DNA of 64,000 nt from DAOUKH01 sp964291475. GTDB lineage: Bacteria; Chloroflexota; Dehalococcoidia; SHYB01. The stretch spans positions 208,646-272,645 of the forward strand of contig OZ220076.1 of the NCBI GenBank assembly GCA_964291475.2, read 5' to 3'. Position numbers and translations under genes: made by a program. The notes under the pieces are model-generated. The model worked only from the letters and a program-made list of their open reading frames with translations, was not told the DNA's origin and made no database searches. This document shows positions 42,839 to 51,515 of this stretch, in pieces. The first letter of the stretch is position 1. The number at the start of each line of letters is the position of its first letter.

Positions 42839-43858
42839 TCATTTGCCGAATACGTCGAAGACGGCGTTCTCCCACGGCTCCCGCTCGGCGCGCCGCATGC
42901 CCTGCGTGGGGGTCTGCAGGATGATCCCATCGGCGAACTCGGCGTATTCCGCGACCTTGGCCTTCACTTCCTCGGCGTTGCCGATCACCACGAACGCCTC
43001 CGCCATCTCGTCGGTGACGATGGCGTTCGCCTTCGGCGTGAAGCCCTTCGCCTCCCGGAAGGTCTCGCGGATGCGCTTGGCCTCATCCTCGAAGCCGTGG
43101 AGGGCGAAGAAGGGAGCATAGGCCCGGACCGTTGCGTAGAACGCCGGCGTGCCGCGGGCGATCTCCAGCGCCTGTTCCCGGTCGTCCGAGATCAGCACGT
43201 CGATGTAGAGGTAAACGGCGAAGTCCTTGCGGTCGCGCCCGCTTCGCCGCAACCCTTCCTCGATGTTCGGCTGCATCACCTCTTTGATGTACTTGAGCGT
43301 GTAGACGGGGTGCGCGAGCAGCCCGTCGCCGACCTCCGCGGCGGTGCGGACCATGCCGGGGCCGACGGCGCCGAGGTAGATCGGTATCTTCTCCCGCACC
43401 GGCCGCCACGGCCGGATGTAGCCCGCGATGTTCACGTCGTGGTAGTCGCCCTTGGAGACGATGGGGCGCCCCTTGTGCGCGTTCTCCATGATCAGCCGGA
43501 TGAGCTGCACCGTCTCCTTGATGTGCGGGATCGGCTTGCCGAACGTGACGTTGTGCCAGCTCTCGTTGATTCGCTTGAGGCTCGTGCTCAGGCCGAGGAT
43601 GAAGCGTCCGTCGGTGAGCCGGTCGAGATCGAGGGCGGTGAGGGCGGTCGTCATCGGGCTTCGCACGAAGCCGTAGGCGACGGCGGTGCCGAGCTTGATC
43701 TTCTCGGTGAAGCCGGCGACGGCGGCGCAGTTCACGTACGGCGTGCCGGCCAACTCGCCGGCCCACAGGCCCTCGAAACCGGCCTCCTCGGCGCGCTTGG
43801 CGCGCTCGATCATGAGGGGCAGGCTCTTATCGTCCAAGCGAAGAGAGTAGTTGACCAA
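42839..43858 (-). CDS. LLM-class (F420/FMN-dependent) oxidoreductase, paralog 2
   Basis: A 339-residue LLM-class oxidoreductase from the TTG at 43858 (MVNYSLRLDDKSLPL), with GGAG six bases upstream. The frame extends far upstream but the added residues are plainly non-coding. It shows AEEAGFEGLWAGELAGTPYV, KIKLGTAVAYGFVRSPMTTA, DGRFILGLSTSLKRINESWH and KIPIYLGAVGPGMVRTAAEV. It lies 50 bp before paralog 1 on the same strand, and the two are probably cotranscribed. Cofactor and substrate are not determined. Confidence 0.9.
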   Translation of the reverse strand: MVNYSLRLDDKSLPLMIERAKRAEEAGFEGLWAGELAGTPYVNCAAVAGFTEKIKLGTAVAYGFVRSPMTTALTALDLDRLTDGRFILGLSTSLKRINESWHNVTFGKPIPHIKETVQLIRLIMENAHKGRPIVSKGDYHDVNIAGYIRPWRPVREKIPIYLGAVGPGMVRTAAEVGDGLLAHPVYTLKYIKEVMQPNIEEGLRRSGRDRKDFAVYLYIDVLISDDREQALEIARGTPAFYATVRAYAPFFALHGFEDEAKRIRETFREAKGFTPKANAIVTDEMAEAFVVIGNAEEVKAKVAEYAEFADGIILQTPTQGMRRAEREPWENAVFDVFGK

Positions 43859-43907
43859 AGAGGGCTCCAACGGACGGGGCAGGGCAGTCAAAGGCGCGCG
43901 GCGGCCC

Positions 43908-43937
43908 TTGACTGTGCGGGGCTCTGAAGGATATATA
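43908..43937 (+). promoter_or_regulatory. Putative promoter for the UGSC-like gene
   Basis: TTGACT (43908-43913) followed after 18 bp by TATATA (43932-43937) within an AT-rich GATATATACTTG. Transcription from here would read through the hairpin and T-run at 43953-43979 before reaching the coding region. Confidence 0.5.
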
Positions 43938-43952
43938 CTTGTCTTAGGTGTC

Positions 43953-43979
43953 GGGGGCGCATTATCGCAGCCCCCTTTT
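43953..43979 (+). terminator. Leader hairpin followed by TTTT, possible attenuator
   Basis: GGGGGC (43953-43958), an 11-nt loop and GCCCCC (43970-43975) followed at once by TTTT. It sits between the putative promoter and the ATG at 44048, about 70 bp upstream of the gene, so it may attenuate transcription. Overlapping its end is the palindrome TTGACGTGTCAA (43978-43989), which may be an operator. Confidence 0.55.
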
Positions 43980-44047
43980 GACGTGTCAACGAAGGGCGGG
44001 CCCCCGCTCCGCCTTTCGCTCTGGGGTCGGAGGCCCCGAGCCAGACC

Positions 44048-45574
44048 ATGACCACGGTGCTCGACCCCACCTCGGCAGGCCCCGGCGAAGAGAAGGGCCT
44101 CGCGCCGCGCCTGCCCTCGCTCAAAGGCACGCGGGGCGGATTTCGCCGCCAGTGGGCCAACTTCGACACCTTCGTGGGCCGCATCGAGGCCCGCATGAAC
44201 GATGAGCACGAACTCAGCTCCGCCGCCTACGTAGGCGGGACGTTCACCGAGCGCAACGAGGAGCGGCGCGCCAAGTGGAAACACTTCCAGCAGCAGGTCG
44301 ATTGGGCCGTCGTCGGGCTTGGGACGTGCTGGGGCACGGCCCCGTGGACCGTCTACGACGCCTCGGAGCTTGAAGCCCAGGGCGTCCCCACGGTCAGCGT
44401 CGTGACCGACGAGTTCGCGGGACTGGCCCGCGAGACGGCCGCCGCGGAGGGCCGGCCCGGCCTCAACATGGTGGTCGTGCCGCACTTCTTCGAGCGGCTC
44501 GACGAAACAGCCGTCATCAAGCTGGCCGACGACGCCTACCCCACCATCGTCGACTCGCTGACTGAGGTGAGCCCCGCATACATCCGTTACAACGCAGGCC
44601 CCGCGATGCCCGCGACTGGGGAGACGGTCTGCCCACCGTTCCCCCGACCCAGCAGCGCGTCGACGCCATGCTCGCCGCCGCCGGCCTCGACCCCGACGCG
44701 CATCTCGGCTTCGTCGGCCCCCGGCGGGGCAGGGCGACCGCCGCGAGCGCGGCGGTGAACGCGGTGATGGCGGGCTGCGCCCCGGAGCACTTTCCCATCG
44801 TGGCCGCGGCGGTCTCGGCCGTCGCCGACCCCGACTTCCAACTCGACCGCATCGGGCCGTGGACAGGCCCCGCGGCGCCGATGATCGTGGTCCACGGCCC
44901 CATCGCGAAGGACGCCGGCGTCCACGGCGGTTACGACGTCCTCGGCGGATCGGCGGCAGCCAATGCGGCCATCGGGCGCGCCGTCCGGCTCGTGCTGCGG
45001 AACATCGGCGGCAACGTGGCCGGCGACGTCACCAAGAGCCCCCACGGCCAACCGGCCCGCGCCGGGCTCTGCCTTGCCGAGAACATCGACGATCACCCTG
45101 GACGCCTGCCCACACCGAGGCCGGGCTCGACCCGGGGAGAACGCAGTCAGCGTCTACGCGGTCACCGGCACGGCGCCGATCTTCTACCGGGCGATCAAGG
45201 AGAGCGCCGACGACCTGCTCGACGTCATCACCGGCTGCCTTCGCTACGTGGAGGGCTACGCCAAGGCCTATCACCAAGACGGCGGTCTGCCGGTCCTGCT
45301 CCTCTGCCCGATGCACGCCCAGACCTTCGCCCGCGCCGGCATGGACCGCGCCGAGGTCCGGCGGCGTCTGTTCGAAGCCGTCGACTTCTCCGCCGTCTAC
45401 GGCGAAGAGGCCCGCTTGAACGCGCCTACCTGTATCATGCCCGGGGAGGCGAACACCGAGCCGGGGCGGCTGTCCATCCTCGTGAGCGGCGGCCCGGCGG
45501 GGTTTCACTCTACGTTCTTGCCGACGGTGGTGGGCGTTCCGCCGGTGATCAAGCGGATTCCCCAGCCAGGTTGA
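44048..45574 (+). CDS. UGSC-like domain fused to a second conserved domain (three frameshifts)
   Basis: Read with three one-base losses (near 44612, 45092 and 45136) this is a 509-residue protein. The first part (VLDPTS, LAPRLPSLKG, then WAVVGLGTCWGTAPWTVYDA and GVPTVSVVTDEF) resembles the UGSC family of (seleno)proteins as I recall it; the usual U/C-G-S-C is here C-W-G-T, so one redox residue is kept and the second lost. The second part begins DWGDGLPTVPPTQQRVDAML, continues AVNAVMAGCAPEHFPIVAAA and GGNVAGDVTKSPHGQPARAG and ends near 45574; it resembles proteins often encoded beside UGSC genes. The function is unknown. The third break is GGGG where GGGGG is expected, which points to sequence error. 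Confidence 0.6.
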
Positions 45575-45641
45575 CCAAATCGAAAGATATCGAAGTGAGC
45601 GTTAAGCGCGCCTCAGAAGCAGGCGCTACACGGAGGCAATT

Positions 45642-47072
45642 GTGACCCAGGCAAAACAAGAGACCGCGGCGGCATCGGAGTGGAAGACGGACAGGAAGTT
45701 CAGTCCTGAGCAGGTCAAGGACGCGGTCGCGAACGTCCCGGTGTTCGAGCAGCAGCGTCGCTCGATCCCCGTGCTGTCGCGAATGATCGTGAACGTCGGG
45801 CGGCGCGTCGCCGAACAGCTCGGTGCGCCCGGGGCCGAGGTGGTCCGCAAATCCGGCGCCAAGCTCGGCAAGAACATGGGAGTCGACCTCTCGCCGGAGA
45901 AGATCGACCTCACCACCGCCGACGCCGCCGAACTGATCGAAGCCGTCGCCGGGACCACCGGCCTCGCCGCCCTCGAACCCCAGCACATGGAGCGCGCCTT
46001 CCAAGCGGTGGGAGGGCTCCTCATGGGCATCAGCTGCGAAGTGCTCGAGGCGTTCAAGGGCGAGAAGCCGCAGCACGTGGTGGAGCAGGCCTGGGAAGAG
46101 GTCGCCGCCGAGCGCATGTACTGGGACACCGTCGCCGACCAGTTCGCCTTCGATGAGATCGACGCGAAGACGGCCATCGGCATGCTGGCGGGCACCGACG
46201 CCTTCTTCGGCGTGCAGTACGACGTCGGCCTCATGACGGCCACGCGCGCCGAGCGCAACATCACCTTCTGCACGCCCGTGGCCATCGCGGGCAGGCTCGG
46301 CTACTCGCCGGAGACGGTACGCGCCTTCGGCGAGATCGTCGCGACCTCCGTCTGCATCCGCGGCGTCGAGTCGATGCTGCCTGGCCTGAAGGTGAAGTAC
46401 CTCACCCGCATCCACTACGGCGACCCGAGCTGCGTCGAGATCGCCGACTACGACCCCGATGGCCCCAACAAGGGCCTGCCCGACCCCTTCTCCTTCCGCT
46501 CCTACGTCCTCAAGCCGTACCACAACCGTGTGTTCGGGGCCATTGCCAGCCTCAAGGGGCAGTTCCTCCGTCCCGAGTGGCAGCGGCTGAACACGATCGC
46601 GCTCTACGTCGACCTGCCGGAGGCGAGGAAGGAAGAAGCGATGGCCCGCGCCACGTCAGCCATCCCCGCGGCCTCCGAGTTCAGGAGCCCCGCCGAGATG
46701 AGCGAGGCGCTGGCCGAGGCCGACGGGCTCCGGTGGCTCGCCGCCCGCACCGCCCGCCACGACGGCGACGAGGCGAAAGCCTTCCGCGAGATGATCGGCT
46801 TCTGGGCCGCCGACTTCAAACAGGCCGTCGTCTCCCTCGATTTCCCCGACAAGTGGAAGAACACCAAGTCCGGCCGGATTCTGAAGCAGATCGCCGCCAT
46901 CACCGACGACATGCTCGTCCAGGACCGCGCCACGAGGGACCGTCCCCAGGCGACGTTCGCCAGCGCCATGAAGCTTTACGATCTCGCCTACGAGCTGCAT
47001 ATCGCCATGGACGACCAGCTCGCGAAGCTCAGCGGCGGTGCGCCCCGCCCGGCCACGGCCAAGCAGGAATAG
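45642..47072 (+). CDS. Conserved protein of unknown function, 476 residues
   Basis: Starts at a GTG preceded by CGGAGG. I do not recognise the family with confidence. The middle contains ITFCTPVAIAGRLGYSPETV, then YLTRIHYGDPSCVEIADYDP, which is faintly like the hydrolase domain called L-2-amino-thiazoline-4-carboxylate hydrolase or the V4R-like folds that carry a GD-x-C motif. The C-terminal 130 residues are helical and charged. No signal peptide or membrane span is seen. It lies 67 bp after the UGSC-like gene and before an acyl-CoA dehydrogenase, with a terminator-like hairpin after it, so it may be cotranscribed with the UGSC-like gene. Confidence 0.6.
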   Translation: MTQAKQETAAASEWKTDRKFSPEQVKDAVANVPVFEQQRRSIPVLSRMIVNVGRRVAEQLGAPGAEVVRKSGAKLGKNMGVDLSPEKIDLTTADAAELIEAVAGTTGLAALEPQHMERAFQAVGGLLMGISCEVLEAFKGEKPQHVVEQAWEEVAAERMYWDTVADQFAFDEIDAKTAIGMLAGTDAFFGVQYDVGLMTATRAERNITFCTPVAIAGRLGYSPETVRAFGEIVATSVCIRGVESMLPGLKVKYLTRIHYGDPSCVEIADYDPDGPNKGLPDPFSFRSYVLKPYHNRVFGAIASLKGQFLRPEWQRLNTIALYVDLPEARKEEAMARATSAIPAASEFRSPAEMSEALAEADGLRWLAARTARHDGDEAKAFREMIGFWAADFKQAVVSLDFPDKWKNTKSGRILKQIAAITDDMLVQDRATRDRPQATFASAMKLYDLAYELHIAMDDQLAKLSGGAPRPATAKQE

Positions 47073-47095
47073 TGAGGCCCTGGCCATCGACGCTA

Positions 47096-47124
47096 AGGAA
47101 CGCGCTCCCTAGGGGCGCGTTCTT
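47096..47124 (+). terminator. Terminator-like hairpin after the 476-residue protein gene
   Basis: GAACGCGC (47098-47105) and GCGCGTTC (47115-47122) form a perfect stem with a 9-nt loop, extended by flanking AG and TT pairs. Only TT follows, so termination may be weak. It lies 26 bp after the stop codon. Confidence 0.5.
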
Positions 47125-47156
47125 GCGTCGGACGGCCCAACCGACGGAGTGAAAGA

Positions 47157-48307
<1,151 letters not shown>

Positions 48308-48329
48308 CCGGCGCGCGGGGTCCGCGACG

Positions 48330-48728
48330 TCAGGACGGGATGGCCGCGGCTTCCTCGCTCCGTGCCGGCACCGCTTCCGCCTGCTCCGCGACGTCGATCG
48401 CTTCCCGGATGTGGGGCAGCACCGTGCTCCAAGCGGCCGCGGCGGCCTTGTAGGCATCGAGCCCCTTGGGCGTGAGCGAACAGATCTTGCGTTCGCGGGC
48501 GCCCTGGTTCTCCATGTGCACCTCGACGTAGCCGCTGGCCACGAGCTCCTTTATGGCAGGGTAGATCATGGCATCCGTCGGATCGCAACAGCCCTGAGCG
48601 GCGTTCTTCACCGCCTCCTTCAGCCGATAGCCGTGCGACGGCTGCTCGTAGAGCGCCCGCAGCATGAAGAACCGCGAGAGGCTCCGCCGGATGAGCATGT
48701 CCCAATACTCGCTCGAACCCCAACTCAT
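48330..48728 (-). CDS. PadR-family transcriptional regulator
   Basis: Winged-helix repressor of 132 residues. LSRFFMLRALYEQPSHGYRL, then DAMIYPAIKELVASGYVEVH and RERKICSLTPKGLDAYKAAA are typical of PadR, followed by a C-terminal dimerisation helix. A vicinal cysteine pair (AQGCCDPTDA) lies just before the recognition helix and could sense metals, arsenicals or oxidants, but that is inference. It follows the ArsI/CadI-like gene on the same strand, separated by a terminator. It may regulate that gene and the MFS transporter. Confidence 0.88.
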   Translation of the reverse strand: MSWGSSEYWDMLIRRSLSRFFMLRALYEQPSHGYRLKEAVKNAAQGCCDPTDAMIYPAIKELVASGYVEVHMENQGARERKICSLTPKGLDAYKAAAAAWSTVLPHIREAIDVAEQAEAVPARSEEAAAIPS

Positions 48729-48761
48729 AAGCTGTGCCTAACCCTTCAGACGCAGGACGGC

Positions 48762-48794
48762 AAAGAAAAGCCCCCAGTCGCTCCCAGGGGCCTT
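48762..48794 (-). terminator. Intrinsic terminator of the ArsI/CadI-like gene
   Basis: On the reverse strand AAGGCCCC and GGGGGCTT form a stem with one mismatch, followed by TTCTTT. It lies about 25 bp after the stop codon at 48817 and before the padR start. Confidence 0.6.
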
Positions 48795-48816
48795 CCGCCG
48801 TTCGGCGCCGTTGATC

Positions 48817-49293
48817 TCATGTCTGGCAACAGGAATTCGACTCGCCCCCGCTCGGAGCCATTTGCAGCGCTACCGGCTGGGCCGCCCGCTTCGGGGGAAG
48901 CAGCTCCTCTATCTCGTCTTCCAAGTCGTAGTTGACGTTGTAGACTTCCCACTCCACGCCGTCCGGGTCCTGCACCCAGAACTTGTCCTGGTTCGCGTGG
49001 CAACAGTCCACACCCATCTCCTCCCGCACGGGGAGGCCGCGCCCCTTGACGCGCCGGAGCTCGGCCTGCACCTCCTCGGTTGAGTCGAGTTGGATGCCGA
49101 GGTGGGGCGGCTTGCCGAGGGTCCGGCCGTTGCTCGCCTCGAACATGGCAAGGTTCAGCGGGGCCACGTCGGGCAGGAACTTCACGTAGCCGGGCTTTAC
49201 CTTCACCGGCTCCACGTCGAGAAACTTCTCGTAGAAGCCACGGCTCTCGTCGACGTCGGCGACAGTCAAGTGAACGTGAACTCTGGCGGACAT
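48817..49293 (-). CDS. ArsI/CadI-like vicinal oxygen chelate protein
   Basis: Glyoxalase-fold protein of 158 residues with GGGAG upstream of the ATG. VHVHLTVADVDESRGFYEKF gives the first metal His, PPHLGIQLDS the second region, and VDCCHANQDKFWVQDPDGVE plus WEVY the characteristic vicinal-cysteine block seen in ArsI (C-As lyase for organoarsenicals) and CadI (cadmium-induced). A further CC pair (SNSCC) is at the C-terminus. Known ArsI enzymes break carbon-arsenic bonds of trivalent methyl- or phenylarsenicals. The activity here is inferred from motif only. It lies between an MFS transporter and a PadR regulator. Confidence 0.8.
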   Translation of the reverse strand: MSARVHVHLTVADVDESRGFYEKFLDVEPVKVKPGYVKFLPDVAPLNLAMFEASNGRTLGKPPHLGIQLDSTEEVQAELRRVKGRGLPVREEMGVDCCHANQDKFWVQDPDGVEWEVYNVNYDLEDEIEELLPPKRAAQPVALQMAPSGGESNSCCQT

Positions 49294-49353
49294 GCTCTGC
49301 TCCCGATACGTCTCGCGTAGACCTGCGAGGAAAACGTACCACGTATAGGTGAC

Positions 49354-50613
49354 TTAGGCAATGGGCCGGCGCGCTCCCCGGCCTTGCGCTTGAAGCCATG
49401 CCATCGCGGCGATGGCGACCACCGCCCCGACCCCCGCCGTGCCGAACGCGAGCCCCCACGCCGCAGTGTGCTCCCTTCCCACCAAGTCCAGCACCGCGCC
49501 GAACAGGACCGGCGAGATCACGCCCGCCCCGAACGCCCCGAAGGCGTGCACGCCCAACGTCGAACCCAGGCGCGCCGGATCGGCGACCTCGGTGATCGCG
49601 CTGGAATAGATCGCTGAGTCGGCGCCCACCGCGATCGAGTAGATGAAGGCGAGCGCGACGACGGTCGCCCAGGGCAACTCCACCGTCCAGCCTATGGCGA
49701 AGGAGAGGACGCCGCTGACGAAGAAGAGCAGCATGGCGCCGCGAAGGCGGCCAACCCGGTCGGAGAGCACCCCTCCGGCGAAGGGGGCCAGCGCGCCCAA
49801 CAGCCCGGCAATGCCGACGATCACCGCCGCCTCGGCCGCCGCCGATTCGCCGGCGAAGCCGCCCTGCGTCACGAGAATGAAGGCGAGGAAGGGAGCGAGC
49901 CACGTCCGCACGTGGATGAGCTCGACCGAATGCAAGAAGTAGCCCAGGATCACCACTGCGACGTTCTTGTCCTTGAGCACCGTGAAGTCGATCCGGCCCG
50001 CCGACGCCGGAGCGGCGGTGGGTCTGTACCCCCGCAGGGAGAGGGCATAGATGACCAGCGTGAGGAACGAAGCTCCCGCGGCAACGGTGTAGGCGCCGCG
50101 CCACTCCAAGACCGGAATCAGCGCGCCGGTCAGCGCGAACGAGGCGGCCGTTCCCAAGTAGAAGCACGTCACGTAGATCCCTACGGCCCGGGCGCGGACC
50201 GTGGTGGGGAACCGTTCGGCGACGATCCGTGTGCCGGTCACGTAGACGCCGGCGAGGCCCAGCCCCGCCGCGAGGCGCATAGGCGCGGCGGTGGCCAAGT
50301 TCTCCGCGGCGAGGGGAAAGAGCAGGTGCCCGACCGCTGTCGTCAGCGCCGACGCGAGGAGCACCCGGTCGGCGCGCCACTTATCGGTCAGCGGGATGAG
50401 CACCAGGGCGCCGATCACCGACCCCGCCGACGCCATCCCGTTGATGAGCCCCGCCTCGGTGTCCGAGAGGCCCCACGCTTCACGGATGATCGGCAGCGCG
50501 GAGGGGTAGCTGGAAATCGGAAGGGCGACGGCGAATATCGCCGCCGCGATCATCGCCAACCAGAGCCAGTCGCCGCGCGTCGCTCCGGCCGCCTCGTCCT
50601 GCCCGGCCGTCAC
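49354..50613 (-). CDS. MFS transporter
   Basis: Major facilitator superfamily protein of 419 residues from a GTG at 50613. Twelve hydrophobic segments can be traced, beginning WLAMIAAAIFAVALPISSYP. The loop 2-3 signature appears as LIPLTDKWRADRVLLAS, and the loop 8-9 counterpart as GGVLSDRVGRLRGAMLLFF. The substrate is unknown. Position 60 bp upstream of the ArsI/CadI-like gene on the same strand suggests one operon and possibly export or import of a toxic metalloid compound, but general nitrate/sugar-type MFS roles are not excluded. Confidence 0.88.
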   Translation of the reverse strand: MTAGQDEAAGATRGDWLWLAMIAAAIFAVALPISSYPSALPIIREAWGLSDTEAGLINGMASAGSVIGALVLIPLTDKWRADRVLLASALTTAVGHLLFPLAAENLATAAPMRLAAGLGLAGVYVTGTRIVAERFPTTVRARAVGIYVTCFYLGTAASFALTGALIPVLEWRGAYTVAAGASFLTLVIYALSLRGYRPTAAPASAGRIDFTVLKDKNVAVVILGYFLHSVELIHVRTWLAPFLAFILVTQGGFAGESAAAEAAVIVGIAGLLGALAPFAGGVLSDRVGRLRGAMLLFFVSGVLSFAIGWTVELPWATVVALAFIYSIAVGADSAIYSSAITEVADPARLGSTLGVHAFGAFGAGVISPVLFGAVLDLVGREHTAAWGLAFGTAGVGAVVAIAAMAWLQAQGRGARRPIA

Positions 50614-50653
50614 CGGGCGCGGGGCCCGGACGCAACCCTAAGTCCCCGATACA

Positions 50654-50685
50654 TACTTGAACAGTATATTCACCGAGCCTACAAT
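50654..50685 (+). promoter_or_regulatory. Consensus promoter with overlapping palindrome for the catabolic cluster
   Basis: TTGAAC (50657-50662), a 17-bp spacer and TACAAT (50680-50685) precede the TTG start at 50721. The palindrome ATACT-TGAAC-AGTAT (50654-50668) covers the -35 box, a good position for a repressor. The MFS gene diverges from the same region. Confidence 0.65.
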
Positions 50686-50720
50686 CCGGCTCTGTTCCCA
50701 CCGTTCCCGGAGGCCTCGGC

Positions 50721-51515
50721 TTGGAACTCGAAACCCTGGTGTACGAAAAGGCGGGCGGGCGCGCCCTCCTCCGGCTCAACCGGCCCGACGCGCTCAACGC
50801 CTTCAACCGGACGATGCAGCGCGAGCTCAAGGAAGTTTGGGCCGACGTCAAGCAAGACGACGACGTCCGCGTGATCATCGTCACCGGCGCCGGTGACCGG
50901 GCCTTCTGCAGCGGGGTCGACATCCGCGAGGGGGAGGACCCCGACAGCCGCCGCGATGTCGACCCCTGGCACTATGAGGACAGCGGAGCGCGGCTCACCT
51001 CGAAGCAGAACGGCATCTGGAAGCCGGTGATCACCGCCGTCAACGGCATCTGCAACGCCGGCGGCTTCTACTTCATCTACGACAGCGACATCGTCATCTG
51101 CTCGGAGAACGCCACCTTCTTCGATACGCACGTCTCCTTTGGGCTCGTCGCCGCGCTCGAACCCATCGGCCTTGCCCGCCGGGTCCCTATCGGCGAGGTG
51201 CTCCGCATCGCGCTCACCGGCGCCGACGAGCGCCTCAGCGCCAAGCGGGCCTACGAGATCGGCCTCGTCAGCGAGGTGCTGCCTCAGGACGAGTTGATGC
51301 CCGCGGCGGAACGGCTCGCCGAGACCATCGCGTCGCATCCCCCGATCGCCACGCAGGGCACGGTGCAGGCGATCTGGCGGAGCCTCGAGGTGGGCCGCGA
51401 GCAGGCCCTCGAATGGGGCTCGATGTTCCACCGCGTGGGCAATACGCCCGAGGCCGAGCGCCAGATGGAAGAGAAGATGGCAAACCCGCAGCGCCGCAAG
51501 TGGCGGCTGCGGTAG
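50721..51515 (+). CDS. Enoyl-CoA hydratase/isomerase family protein
   Basis: Crotonase-fold enzyme of 264 residues from a TTG with GGAGG seven bases upstream. LRLNRPDALNAFNRTMQREL, then RAFCSGVDIREGEDPDSRR and NGICNAGGFYFIYDSDIVIC form the oxyanion hole. The position of the usual GxxP(E)-type catalytic segment reads FDTHVSFGLVAALEPIGLAR, which differs from standard hydratases, so hydration, isomerisation or thioester hydrolysis are all possible. It is the first gene behind a strong promoter and overlaps the next CoA-transferase by 1 bp. Confidence 0.88.
   Translation: MELETLVYEKAGGRALLRLNRPDALNAFNRTMQRELKEVWADVKQDDDVRVIIVTGAGDRAFCSGVDIREGEDPDSRRDVDPWHYEDSGARLTSKQNGIWKPVITAVNGICNAGGFYFIYDSDIVICSENATFFDTHVSFGLVAALEPIGLARRVPIGEVLRIALTGADERLSAKRAYEIGLVSEVLPQDELMPAAERLAETIASHPPIATQGTVQAIWRSLEVGREQALEWGSMFHRVGNTPEAERQMEEKMANPQRRKWRLR

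Noticed and set aside
33308..43858. Biosynthetic gene cluster containing the Rieske and LLM enzymes
   Set aside because: No assembly-line, terpene or peptide biosynthesis core gene is present; the enzymes fit peripheral catabolism better.
48330..50613. Complete ars operon
   Set aside because: No ArsR, ArsB/Acr3, ArsC or ArsM gene is present; only the ArsI/CadI-like protein points to metals or metalloids.
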